A DNA stretch of 64,000 nt from Trichomonas vaginalis G3 (Eukaryota; Parabasalia; Trichomonadida; Trichomonadidae): NCBI RefSeq assembly GCF_026262505.1, contig NC_067204.1, positions 12,046,522-12,110,521 of the forward strand, written 5' to 3'. The notes beneath the pieces are model-generated. The model was not told where the DNA came from. It ran no database searches and saw only the letters and a list, made by a program, of their open reading frames with translations. The stretch's first letter is position 1, and every line of letters begins with the position of its first letter. Both the position numbers and the translations under genes were made by a program. Positions 52,168-62,743 of the stretch are shown piece by piece.

Positions 52168-53683
52168 TCAAGAATTGTTAGTAGAATTGTGTGAACGAAG
52201 AAGTTCGACTATTTCTTCACGTTTATACTCTAATGCTAAATTAAGAGCTGTTTTTCCATGATTCTCTGTTTCATTAATAAGGGCACCATGTGAAATAAGA
52301 AAATCGGCTACTCTTTTATTTCCCTGTATTGCTGCATTATGAAGAGCTGTTCTTCCCTCCCTATCTTTTATTAATATCTGTGCCATATGAAATAAGAAGT
52401 TCGGCAGTTTCAAAGCAATTATTACCTATTGCGTAATGAAGTGCGCTTCCATCCATGGCATTTGATGCATTAACTTGTGCACTATGTGAAAGAAGAAGCT
52501 GAACTATCTCTTTGTTATTTTTCTGTGCCGCATAATGAAGAGGAGTTTCTTCATATTGGTCTTTAACATTGACATTTGCACCATGTGAAAGAAGAAGCTC
52601 TGTTGCTTCTTTTCTATTCTTCCATGCTGCATAATGAAGAACTGTTTTGCCGGTATTATCTACTTCATTGACATTTGCACCATGTGAGATAAACAATTCC
52701 ATGAGTTTTATACTATTATTATCTGCAGAATTATGAAGAGCTGTTTTTCCCAATTCATCTTTTTCGTTGATATTTGCTCCAAGTGAAATGAAATATTCAC
52801 AAAGAGATGGAATAGCAAACATTGTCGAATAAACAAGGCATTTGTTAATGTCATTAGTTTGATCGAAATAAATTAAAAATGCATCAAGATTATTAAATTT
52901 TGCGCAATTAGATAAATTGATCTTTATATCGCATTCATTCATCAAGAATGAAACAAAATCAATGTTATGTGCAATGATTGCAAATTCCATGCATTTGTCA
53001 TCTGGTTTTTGATGTTTCAAACATTCACTCATGATCTCTGCATTTCCACCAAAAAATGAATAACGAAGACATGTTTGGGTTATTTTGGAGTTAAATTTTG
53101 ACCTTAATAACTTGAAACAATCAGCTGCTCCGTGGTAACAGCATAATTCAAGTAATGATAACCCATCGTAATAGTATGGGTATAATTTTGTTCTAAGTAA
53201 TTGATCTTGATCAAAATCATCTAATCTTGTAAAGTCGATGAATTTATCAATGTTGTTATCCATAATTACTCTATAAATTGTATTTTCTGCATGTATATCA
53301 AGATTTTCTGATTGAAGCTCTCCGAAATCTTGAGAGTTGTCTAATTTAATTCCATATTCTTTATAAAACAAGAAGTTGGATATATTTGAAATATTTGTGA
53401 CCTCAGTTACATGATATTCATCAGTTAAGAATTTGGCAAGAGTCAAATATGACTTTATATAACGATTGTTATATTGAATCATATTCAAAATATCCTTCAC
53501 AATATTATGAGGAAGATACATCTTTGAATCAATCAATTCTGATTTGATCAAATTGTAAATTGAGATTAATTCTTTTTCATTGTCCATTTTTAACCTGTAC
53601 AAAGTTACGCGCAAGTCAATATAACATTTGTATGTACTTCTCAATTCATTGTATTTAATTCGTTCAATGTCTTGATCACACAT
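52168..53683 (-). pseudogene. DUF3447/ankyrin protein gene with a late frameshift
   Basis: From the ATG at 53683 a 440-codon frame encodes a helical N-terminus (IERIKYNELRSTYKCYIDLR...), a DUF3447-like region (LLELCCYHGAADCFKLLRSKF, YSFFGGNAEIMSECLKHQ, CMEFAIIAHNIDFVSFL), and then classical ankyrin repeats (GKTALHNSADNNSIKLMELFISHGANVNE and four more). It stops at 52361 just after DINKR. The next repeats continue in another frame (DREGRTALHNAAIQGNKRVADFLISHGA to the stop at 52168). The shift lies in an A-run near 52385. Restoring one frame would give about 500 residues, the normal size. Either a young pseudogene or a homopolymer error in the assembly. Confidence 0.75.
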
Positions 53684-54088
53684 GAAAAATTATAAAAACC
53701 AAACCTCCCCTATCGTGATTTCTCAGCCTATATCGGCGCGCAGCGTAGCAGTGCGCCGATAGATAGCGCTATTAAAAAATTCTAAAGTGTGAAGATATCA
53801 TAAGTGATCATAAAAAGCAATAATCTAATAAAAAACTTTGAAATACTGGACTGTTTATAAACTGTAATGATACTTTTTAACCTTTGAAACATAAATGTTC
53901 ATCAACCAATTATAAATGTTCAAAAGGACCCCGTGGTATAGACTTATTGATATGGTATGGACTTTTTTTACTAACGTTACAATGCTTTTTGAAACTAGCG
54001 CGCCGATAGAAATAAATCAATTAATTTTTAAAGATTTATAGGTGCGTAGCGCCCCTAGATAAAAGAAAATTTGAATAGTGAACGTTAA
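53684..54088. other. Divergent intergenic region with a GC-rich hairpin
   Basis: TATCGGCGC (53731) pairs with GCGCCGATA (53753-53761) around a 13-base loop. GCGCGCCGATAG recurs singly at about 53998 and a weaker GGTGCG...CGCCCC lies near 54041. These GC islands are unusual for the region; no gene is visible. Confidence 0.5.
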
Positions 54089-56632
54089 ATGACTGAAGGG
54101 AATGATCCTAGCTTGGTCACTACTGCTTCGCTGAAAGGAAGAGAAACGCCAATTGAAGGTATTCAAACCAAAAAATCGAATAGGGTTCTAATTGAAACTC
54201 CATCAATGCCTTTTGAAACAGAATCTTATAAATTTAGGCAAACCGCAACAAAATCACAACAACAAACATCACCAAGTCGTCGTGCACCGCAAACCTCATC
54301 TGGAAAACGAATTAAAGAAGGATTATACTCTATAAAATTCAAAGATTCAACATGGACTCACACAGATCCTGATGTTCCAGACCATTACGCCAGTCGAGAA
54401 GAAATAATTGAAGTGTTAAACAACTTTGAATCTGCCATAAAGTCATTAACTGGTGTCGATGATACAAAAACTGCTGCTGCAATGCAAAATATTACAGATT
54501 TACTACTAGAGCAATTGGCATGCATGTTGCGTGCTGAGTGTAGAGAGCAAGTCCTAATAGTCGAGAAATCACGTGAGTCTTATGCAGAAGTTTTTTTATT
54601 ACTTAGAAAAGAAATTAACAAAAATAGAGATGAGATGGATAAGCTCAAAAACCATAACGTTCAATTAGAAGCTGAGTTAACTAAAGTAATCGATACTTCA
54701 TCTGAAAGAGTTAACGAAATTCAATTTGAATGTGAAAGACAACTTAAAGCAAAAGATGAGGAGATGGAACTTCGTAAACAAGAATACGATCTATCAATGA
54801 AGCGTTTTCTTGAGCAAAAATCTCAATTAGAAGAACATGTAAAAGCATTACATCGTGTTTTCTTAGATTTCCAAAGCGACTCGGTTTATATTACTCTAGA
54901 AGACCTTAAACAGAAACTTGCTAATACAGAAAAGAAATTACGTCATAAAGAAACAGAAATTCAAAAATTAAATGAGAAAATTGACAAACATAAGAAGCAA
55001 ATACTAGATTTACAAGCCCAAAAAACAAATGTTGATCAAGCAAATGGGGAGCTTCGTAGAAAACTTCAAAATGCGTTGGCATCAAAAGGTCGACTCGAAC
55101 GTCAGCTTGAAATTCAACAATTTGGCGAAGAAGAAGATGGAGATAAAAAGAACAAGCGTAATATGTTAGTAGATTCCACTCCATATATCAGTGTCCTTCA
55201 AAAATTAAATCAGATATATGATAAAATCACAGATATTCTTCAACGCTCCAATGTAAATATTCCTACTCAACAGCAATACACAGACGATATCGATAAGGTC
55301 CTTCTTTCCGGAAATTCAAGTTTAATGATTCAAGCTGTTGAAAAATGCGTCATTGATGTTCTCCAAACCACGGAGAGTCTTGGTAGTGTTGATATTCACG
55401 CTGAAAATGACTTTGCTTCCGATATAAACCAGAATCCTCGCTTCCTTCAGTACATTGCACCTCACATTGATGTTCCTTTGCCAAATACTCAGTCATCTGA
55501 TTATAATCCGTTCCAAATCATTCGCCAGATCTTCCAAGCCAAGTATCTTCAAGACGAATGGATGAAGCGAACTGGCGGACAAGTTCAAAGATTCCCTGAA
55601 TTCATCATATCCTTTTTCAGCAGAAATGACGAATCTCTTTTTGTCGCTTTAACAAATGCTGCTCGATTATGGAGATGCGTTTCAGACGAGAAATACAACG
55701 AGATGAAACTATTCAAAGCATTTGCACTTGAAGAATACACTTGCGATGAGTTGACTTTCTTCTTAAGATGCAGATACCTTTTGTTGGGTCTTCCTGTTAT
55801 CGACAGCCAAAGTCCGAAGAAAATCATGGTGGATATCAGTGAAATCAAAAACATGATGAATTCAGTCGTCGGACAATACTCCCATGTTGCGCAATCTGTA
55901 CTTGAGAAAGCTGAGAAACAAGCGAATAATGAGAACAGAATTGATTACGCAGAATTCATGGTAATTTTACTTGAATTCTATGAAAGAGAAAGAAGGAAGC
56001 GCAGAAATGCAGTGAGATTGATGTTCCAATCAAAGAGATACATGCAAGGAAACATCAAAATTGGTTTCGAAAACTTTGTTGCTTTAGTTAAATCTCTTGG
56101 TTATCAAGGTGATTCTCAAACAGTTTTCGAATTATATAGAGAGGCAACGATGGTTTCTAAAGGTGATTTAACTTTAGAATCATTGTTAACGGCCATGGAT
56201 TCGATGGGATTCCACTTCTATTCCATCGAAGCTCCTGTTACTTTGCTTCATAATACTCCTGTTACTGAACTGAAAAGAAGTGACTTGTTCAAGAGATGGA
56301 TAAGATTTGGAAGATGGTTCGAAGGATTCCTGAGACCATTGGGAACATTTGATACATGGTTACACGCGGAATTAAAACAGGCAGTAAAGAGAGTTGATAA
56401 CATTTTCAAGACGAATTCTCCCGTTCCAGTGATGTTTAATGAATACCGAAGATTGTTGGATTATTTCCAATTTATGCTCGATATGCTTGCAGAAGGATCT
56501 AAGAATCCAATGACTCCTGAGAAAAGCAATAGAGAATTATTACTTATGGAGAATTTAGTTGATTTGTTAGTTACTCATGTTGTCACTGAATGTGACAAAG
56601 ATTATATATTTGAAGAGCTAACAGGTCAATAG
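54089..56632 (+). CDS. Coiled-coil protein with EF-hand-like C-terminal region, probable flagellar/cytoskeletal
   Basis: 847 residues. The Ser/Thr/Lys-rich head (1-95) is followed by a helical region at about 110-175 (LLLEQLACMLRAECREQVLIVEKSRESYAEVFLLLRKEI) that resembles the start of axonemal dynein light-chain-p28 and TSNAXIP1-type coiled coils. A coiled coil follows (about 175-355). The C-terminal half is helical, with paired-helix, EF-hand-like stretches (NENRIDYAEFMVILLEFYERE, GNIKIGFENFVALVKSLGYQGD, SKGDLTLESLLTAMDSMGFHF). The loops lack the full calcium ligands. Family assignment is uncertain. Confidence 0.7.
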   Translation: MTEGNDPSLVTTASLKGRETPIEGIQTKKSNRVLIETPSMPFETESYKFRQTATKSQQQTSPSRRAPQTSSGKRIKEGLYSIKFKDSTWTHTDPDVPDHYASREEIIEVLNNFESAIKSLTGVDDTKTAAAMQNITDLLLEQLACMLRAECREQVLIVEKSRESYAEVFLLLRKEINKNRDEMDKLKNHNVQLEAELTKVIDTSSERVNEIQFECERQLKAKDEEMELRKQEYDLSMKRFLEQKSQLEEHVKALHRVFLDFQSDSVYITLEDLKQKLANTEKKLRHKETEIQKLNEKIDKHKKQILDLQAQKTNVDQANGELRRKLQNALASKGRLERQLEIQQFGEEEDGDKKNKRNMLVDSTPYISVLQKLNQIYDKITDILQRSNVNIPTQQQYTDDIDKVLLSGNSSLMIQAVEKCVIDVLQTTESLGSVDIHAENDFASDINQNPRFLQYIAPHIDVPLPNTQSSDYNPFQIIRQIFQAKYLQDEWMKRTGGQVQRFPEFIISFFSRNDESLFVALTNAARLWRCVSDEKYNEMKLFKAFALEEYTCDELTFFLRCRYLLLGLPVIDSQSPKKIMVDISEIKNMMNSVVGQYSHVAQSVLEKAEKQANNENRIDYAEFMVILLEFYERERRKRRNAVRLMFQSKRYMQGNIKIGFENFVALVKSLGYQGDSQTVFELYREATMVSKGDLTLESLLTAMDSMGFHFYSIEAPVTLLHNTPVTELKRSDLFKRWIRFGRWFEGFLRPLGTFDTWLHAELKQAVKRVDNIFKTNSPVPVMFNEYRRLLDYFQFMLDMLAEGSKNPMTPEKSNRELLLMENLVDLLVTHVVTECDKDYIFEELTGQ

Positions 56633-57071
56633 AATTATTATATTGTTTTTGTATATATGTAAATTTGTTTGATATTTTATGAATTCCATTGTTTTTCAAC
56701 TTTGAAATTTTGAAATTCACATTTTAAACATTGATATGTAAAACTTATCTCTTTTCATAATTCCTACTGGAAATATATGTTATTGATTGCGAAGGAAGAA
56801 GGATTTTTAGTTTTCCGTTAAATCCAAGTCAATTGAAGAAAAAATGCAACACACTTAATGGTTAACATCCTATGATTAATTTAACATCTGCTATTGTTCC
56901 TATCAAGCTACAATAGATGGATATAACAATTAGATTTGGAATATTTTCAAATTTGTTTCATTTAAAAATTACTTATTTTATGTATCAATAAGTTTATTAA
57001 CTAATTATGAAATATTTAATATAAAAAATTTAAAACAATTTTTTAAAATTTGATATCTAAACAAAAAAAAA
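56633..57071. other. Convergent intergenic region, nothing recognised
   Basis: AT-rich spacer between two converging 3' ends with no gene or repeat visible. Confidence 0.5.
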
Positions 57072-59102
57072 TCATAATTTCTTTATCAAGAACTTGTATA
57101 CATTTTCTCCTGACTGGAAAGACGAATTTGCCTGAGAAAGTCTCTTAACTAACTCAGAAAACGTCACAGTCCACAAAAACCTTGCCTGAGGGTTGTGGTT
57201 TTCAGCAGCAGCGTAAAACTTGGATGCGATGTTCTCCAGGTACATTATATCAGTGAAGAAATCCTCTCTTCCACTCATTATCAGGATATCAACTGCAATT
57301 GAAGCGAATTTTGTTGATTTATCCGCTCCCATCAAGTTATTTAACTGTATGAAAGCATCTGTGATCTTCAAAATCCTTTCTCCGATTGGAAGATTTGCAT
57401 CTTCACTAATTTTGTGGGCGATTTCGTAGTAATGCTGGTTACTTGTGTTCTTTTCCAGCATTATTCGCAATCGCTCGGACTGAATGAACTTAGAAATGTA
57501 AGAATCGTTCATTTCGGGAATTAATTCGTCTTTCGGGTAGATATTGGAGAGATTTAGAGCGCAAAGATATACATATGGGCTGTTTAAATTAGTATCGTAA
57601 ACCGATTTAAGAGTGTTGATAAATGCGATATCTTTTTGCGCGATTGTGTGGAGAGGGATTTTAGAAGGATCTGGGAACTTCTTGCTGACGTCCATCTGCG
57701 ATAGAATGATTTCCATCCTGTTAAGGTCCAAGGAAAAGATCATTTGGCACCTTTTAAGTCCGATATCTGTTGAAAGCCACTCAAAGAAGCTTTCGAAGTT
57801 GGACTGGGCCTTATTAATTATCTTCTTCTGTTTCTTATACACGTAATCGATGAATCCTTCCGTTTTCATGCTTTTTACGTGATTTAATGTATCTAATACG
57901 GCCGGAGTTAGAGGATTGTTAATAACTTCGAGAGGTTTGAGTCCATTATTTGAAGCAAGAAGAATAATGTGCTCGTAATCTCTCTTGAAGTCTGGATTTT
58001 TCTCAATTACAATTTCCGGTTCTGGTTCGTAGACAAGAGGCATGAATTTGGATCTGTTGAGGGACAAAAATTTTTTGTAAGAGAAAATAATGCTGCCTGG
58101 GAACAAACTGTTCGCATATTCTGGTTTGCATTTTAATGAAGCGACTTTGCTTCCTTTTTTTATCATTTCGCCGCTGAGAAATGCATGGAATAATGTATTA
58201 GTCTCGAGAGGTGATAGAATCGAGGATGTTGTCTGTAAATTCATATCTGAAAAAGATAAAAATGGAGAAGTAAACGTGTCTGAGTGGAATGAGCTCAAAA
58301 TTACTTTTGCTATGGCAGATTCTGGATTACTTGCTGCGAAATTCAAAATTTCCATCAATTCTTCCATTGGAGATTGAGTTTTGTTGTTGTGTTTGAATGT
58401 ATTGTAGGCTTTGGACTGTGAGGAGAAGTAGAACGTGAAAAATTTGATTGCAAATAGAGGAAAATTCGAAATTAAATTTTTGGTAAATTCTTGATGTTTT
58501 TGGGTTAAAACTGAGAAGCCTTCCTTTATTGAGTCAGTAAAGACAGCAATAACGGATTTTTCTGGCGTAATAGAGTAGTTAAAATGATCCCACAAAATAT
58601 TGTTAAAATTCGAGATAGAATCGTACAAAGAGGCGCACATGTGCATGACAAGTGGTCCATCTGTGTACTTGAGTGTCGAAAATATGATGTTTGCACCGAT
58701 TTCAACGAATTCTGGAGTCATAAAATAAAAACAAAGAGAAGGAAACGTTAAATAGCCAAATAACTGGGATGAATAGGGATCATTCGTAAAGTAAGAAATG
58801 ATACATGGAATGTATTTATCTGGATCGCCCATCATATTGCCAATACATGAAGTTATAATTTGAATTATCTGTACTGGATATGTATGCCAGAGAACATCTG
58901 TTTCTTTATGAGCAATTTCATAAGGATGCGGCGTGTTTTCCTTCATATTCAACGGAAAACTGTATAATGTAACTAATCGTAAAAAATAACCAGAACGAGC
59001 CGTTGAAATTGTTAAGATAACTGAATCTTGATACTTTTTCTCCATTCCTTTAACGGATGCACAGTTCTCCCAATGAACTGCTGTATAATCTAATTCTTCC
59101 AT
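57072..59102 (-). CDS. Unrecognised 676-residue helical protein
   Basis: Start set at the ATG 59102 (MEELDYTAVHWENCAS); the frame is open a few codons further only from a TTG, and TCAGTTG lies 9-15 bases upstream of this ATG. The sequence is predominantly helical with no signal peptide. Distinct stretches include FIDYVYKKQKKIINKAQSNFESFFEWLSTDIGLKRCQ, MDVSKKFPDPSKIPLHTIAQKDIAF and KFASIAVDILIMSGREDFFTDIMYLENIASKF. The overall look is that of a large helical regulator, for example of small GTPases, but I see no decisive motif and do not assign a function. Confidence 0.75.
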   Translation of the reverse strand: MEELDYTAVHWENCASVKGMEKKYQDSVILTISTARSGYFLRLVTLYSFPLNMKENTPHPYEIAHKETDVLWHTYPVQIIQIITSCIGNMMGDPDKYIPCIISYFTNDPYSSQLFGYLTFPSLCFYFMTPEFVEIGANIIFSTLKYTDGPLVMHMCASLYDSISNFNNILWDHFNYSITPEKSVIAVFTDSIKEGFSVLTQKHQEFTKNLISNFPLFAIKFFTFYFSSQSKAYNTFKHNNKTQSPMEELMEILNFAASNPESAIAKVILSSFHSDTFTSPFLSFSDMNLQTTSSILSPLETNTLFHAFLSGEMIKKGSKVASLKCKPEYANSLFPGSIIFSYKKFLSLNRSKFMPLVYEPEPEIVIEKNPDFKRDYEHIILLASNNGLKPLEVINNPLTPAVLDTLNHVKSMKTEGFIDYVYKKQKKIINKAQSNFESFFEWLSTDIGLKRCQMIFSLDLNRMEIILSQMDVSKKFPDPSKIPLHTIAQKDIAFINTLKSVYDTNLNSPYVYLCALNLSNIYPKDELIPEMNDSYISKFIQSERLRIMLEKNTSNQHYYEIAHKISEDANLPIGERILKITDAFIQLNNLMGADKSTKFASIAVDILIMSGREDFFTDIMYLENIASKFYAAAENHNPQARFLWTVTFSELVKRLSQANSSFQSGENVYKFLIKKL

Positions 59103-59110
59103 AATTTTTT

Positions 59111-59117
59111 CAACTGA
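59111..59117 (-). promoter_or_regulatory. Initiator-like TCAGTTG
   Basis: On the minus strand 8 bases before the ATG at 59102; G instead of pyrimidine after TCA makes it an imperfect match. Confidence 0.35.
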
Positions 59118-60011
59118 TGTCAAAATTCATACGATCGCGGAAATTGTATTTTTCATGTTTGATCATGGAATTATTAATAAATTATGATGGATAATCTGTA
59201 CTTTCAGCAATTCGCTAAATAGGTTCATATTCATAAAATTTTAATTCGATTTTGTTGCTAGAGGGTCGGGAAATGCGAAACATAGCTCTCTATTCGATAT
59301 ATATACTATCTGTGCATAATAATAGCAATAATTTCATATATTTAAATGTTTATTATCAAAACGTTAGCCTTCTAGCATGCTAATATCTATTGAACAGATC
59401 TGGATATATTTTGTTATAGTAGAACTTTCCAATATAATACGATGCTATTTATCTCAGCGCTGGTTTCATATCTCATGAAGATTACCAAATGTTTCGTTTT
59501 TCGCACAATGAAAAACGTGAAATGGGATAACTTGACATTATTGTTCAGCTTGTAAATCTCCCATATAATGGAATAAGAGTTTTCCAAATGAGAACAAATA
59601 TTGGAATTGTCTAGGAGACAAAATGATAATATTATTTCTTTTGTTGGCTTCATTGTCATAACGTTAGATCGTTTTCTTGATTTAACAAGGTTAAACCTTT
59701 TCTAATTCGAAATTCAAATTTTCAAAATGTTGAATTCATTGCATCCTTGGGTTAAATATTATATATTTTAATTTTGATCCTATTTTTCATATTAATTCAT
59801 CATTTCTCAATGCCAAATATTATTTAATTTATCAAATTTGGAACGTCTGATAAATTACAAGAGTAAGTGACAGTGTCTTATTAATTTAAGTATAAATAAA
59901 ATGTTTTGATGTTCTGAATTCATAAATTTCATAAAGAAACTCGTGATTTACCGACTTTTGAGAGAGATTAACGATGCGGATTAAAATTTTAAAAATAGCT
60001 TTATATCTAAT
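59118..60011. other. Intergenic, nothing recognised
   Basis: AT-rich. AACGTTAG occurs at about 59357 and again at about 59659, but no element ends or gene are apparent. An 81-codon minus frame at 59414-59659 has no recognisable content. Confidence 0.45.
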
Positions 60012-61501
60012 TAAGGATGTCAATTCGGAAAATTGTTTTCATTTTAGGAGAATATAAGTTTCCTTTTGGAAAATTTAAAAAGTGAGATGCGCAGGATTCG
60101 AACTTTTTTAAAAGTTGATTTAAATATATTCTAGTGTGATTTCTAAGGATAATATCATATTTAAAATAAGAATATACTAGTTTGGGTGGTATAATTTTTC
60201 GATAAATTTGAGAATATGTACGTTTAGGGCATCAAAAGTGTCAATTCGCTCAGCGAAAGCTGAGCTAGCTTCGTTCTCGAAAGAATAGGGAAGGAGTGAA
60301 AGAGAGTGATACAGATGTTGACACATTCATATCATTTCAACAAATTTTGATCAAATTGAAATTCAATGAAATTCAATTCACTTCATATCCTTCAGTCAGT
60401 ACATTGACATCCTTCTACATCACAATGATAACTCGTACATCAATAGTTCTACAACTAACTCAGAAAAAACAAGATTTTTACTTCCAGCTTACAGCTTTTA
60501 AAAAGTTTCGATGATAAAAATCACTCTACTCTTGTTTATCGATATGTTGTGATAGTAGGTAAACGTATTCTTATCGATATTAATAAAAATATTTTTACGA
60601 AAATCTGAACCAATTACAGAGTTATTCATAAAGTTTATGATAACTGTAATTACTTCATCTTTGTTTGATATTTGAATAAACAATTTAATTTAATTTAATT
60701 TGCATAATTTTTTTTAGTTGAAAAACATGAAACTTATTTGAGTTTGTATTATTTTTATTGTTCAATTCATTGTATATGTGAGTGATCCAGATATTTAAGA
60801 TATTTAGAAAAAATTTATTAATTTGATTAACAAATTTTAATCAAAATAGCAAAAATCTATTTGATAGCTGTAAGCAAACAATAACTTTTATTTCAAGCAA
60901 AATCACTTATTTTCATCTAAACGTATAAAATTGTCAATTTTATGAAAATAAATTGAAAATCTCATGAAATATAAAGAAGAGTAATATTTTTCAATTTTCT
61001 TTTTTTCTTTGTCTCAAATATTTTCTGTTGGGAATTTTCTTGTTATCAAAAAATAATTGTAATATTTGTTTATTTCATTACGTACAATAAAATTTTAAAA
61101 ACTCTATTTCTTCTCAAGAAAATTTTTTTCCTTCATATGAAGAAACATTTTGTTCTCCATTTGATGCTGAGTCTAAATCTCGATTTTTGAATTTTCTTCT
61201 TTCTGAATTTCTTTTTTCCAAATTAGAAGTTTAATTCAAATTTTCAATAGTTTATATATTTTCTCAAACCGTCTTAGATTTTCTTACTTTTTGGGGATTT
61301 TATCTCAAAATATACAAAAATAGTAATATCAATACATGTGTCTAATATACTTTAAAACCATCGTGATAGAATTCAAAAACGAAGAGATCTTCTCTCCAAA
61401 TTTTTTTCAAAATCAAAAAAATGAGATCAAAAAATACGTTTGGAAATTCATTTTTAGCATTTTAGGAATTTTCTCACTTTTCTTCCAAATTGACATCCTT
61501 A
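60012..61501. mobile_element. 1.49-kb TIR transposon without transposase, copy 2 (inverted relative to copy 1)
   Basis: Begins TAAGGATGTCAATTCGG and ends CCAAATTGACATCCTTA, with a perfect 7-bp duplication ATCTAAT at 60005-60011 and 61502-61508. The whole length aligns in reverse complement with 15308-16794, with substitutions and one- to three-base gaps in most lines. The two small frames kept in both copies lie at 60296-60514 (plus) and 60498-60683 (minus). No transposase is present, so it depends on an enzyme encoded elsewhere. Confidence 0.85.
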
Positions 61502-61756
61502 ATCTAATATATAATTGGAATATATGATGTTTCTTAATGTTAAAAAAATTGACTGAGTTCTCTCAAAAAACACTCATAATTTTTTTGAGTAAAATTTTGC
61601 GGTTATAAATTTTTCAGATTTTCATTTAAAAGATAATGTAAATTATATGTATATTATTTATTACTTTGTTCCTGTTATTTGCTCAGAATTGATGACCTAA
61701 TTACCTCTCAATTAATAATGGTCAGCTCTCTCAAATTTTCAGAGTTCGGTAGGTCA

Positions 61757-61764
61757 TCATTTTT
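61757..61764 (+). promoter_or_regulatory. Trichomonad Inr TCATTTTT
   Basis: Seven bases before the ATG at 61772; perfect TCA(+1)Y(T/A). It places the start at MSSNFEYMPL rather than at codons further upstream in the same frame (from 61679). Confidence 0.7.
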
Positions 61765-61771
61765 CATCAAG

Positions 61772-62257
61772 ATGTCCAGCAACTTCGAGTACATGCCTCT
61801 TATGAATGGCAACCGTGCTTATATCCGTGTAGATGGTGTCAATACAGGTAGTTTCAAGACCAGTGGTAAGACAACATTAGTTGCAAGAGTTGGTCCAAGA
61901 AATAGCTTCATGAACCGCGCAGCCGAGTTCACAGAAAAGGGTTTCCCAAGCAAGACATGGGAATTCAAGTACAATGATCCATCAAAGGCCTCATTCGTAC
62001 TTCTCATCTCAAAGAAGCACATGTTCGGTGGCGATGAAGAGATTGGTGAAGTCGAATTAAAGCTTTCTGCCTTCGAGCCAAATACAGTTGTTTCTCAAGA
62101 GTTCAAGTTATTGAGCCCAAGAAACCAGTCAGTTCCAGCTTCTGTAAGACTCTCTGTCCACTTATCTGAAGATGGCAGCTGCCCATTCTGCGCTCCATTC
62201 GGTGGAAAGCTTCTTGCTAACGCTGAAATCCCACACAAGAAGACTTACTTCAACTAA
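61772..62257 (+). CDS. Small C2-like domain protein
   Basis: 161 residues from the ATG following the initiator. A single beta-sandwich-like domain spans about 15-140: RAYIRVDGVNTGSFKTSGKTTLVARVGPRN, then FPSKTWEFKYNDPSKASFVLLISKKHMFGGDEEIGEVELKLSAFEPN, then VPASVRLSVHLSED. The order (K-T, then W-x-F, then V-x-L.D-x-x-IGE-x-x-L) is that of a C2 domain, but only part of the calcium-binding Asp set is present. The Cys pair in CPFCAPFGG near the end is distinctive. Codon use is strongly biased, as in a highly expressed gene. Function unknown. Confidence 0.55.
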   Translation: MSSNFEYMPLMNGNRAYIRVDGVNTGSFKTSGKTTLVARVGPRNSFMNRAAEFTEKGFPSKTWEFKYNDPSKASFVLLISKKHMFGGDEEIGEVELKLSAFEPNTVVSQEFKLLSPRNQSVPASVRLSVHLSEDGSCPFCAPFGGKLLANAEIPHKKTYFN

Positions 62258-62743
62258 GAAAAAATCAATTAACAGATCACTTTAATTATACTATCATATA
62301 TTTATACTATTGTTTTATATATTATATTAAATCTTTTCTATCCCTTCTATCCTTAAATTTAAAACTTTTTTCAAATCATAACAAGAAAAAATGGAAATTT
62401 AATGCAAATCCAATATAGAGATCATCAGTTTATCTGTTTTAGTCCAGATTCAATGATTTTATTAATGTAAAATACGCAAGGTAAGTTCCATATCCTATTG
62501 ATTATCATTAAAAATGTAAATTTATCAACCACATATCATTGAGAACATGTCACATATCTATAAACTTTCATTCGTTATAAAAATTTTGATGTTCTCTCTA
62601 TTCTAAGCTAAAGATATTGAATATCTTTCCAAAAAGAATCAATTAGATTTATTTTTCACTAATGTCTTTATAATAGTATGTTAAAATAATTAAATTAAAA
62701 TATTATTTTTTTATTGTTTCAAAAAATAATTTAAAATTCTTCT
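62258..62743. other. Convergent intergenic region, nothing recognised
   Basis: AT-rich spacer between converging 3' ends; no gene, repeat or RNA seen. Confidence 0.5.
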
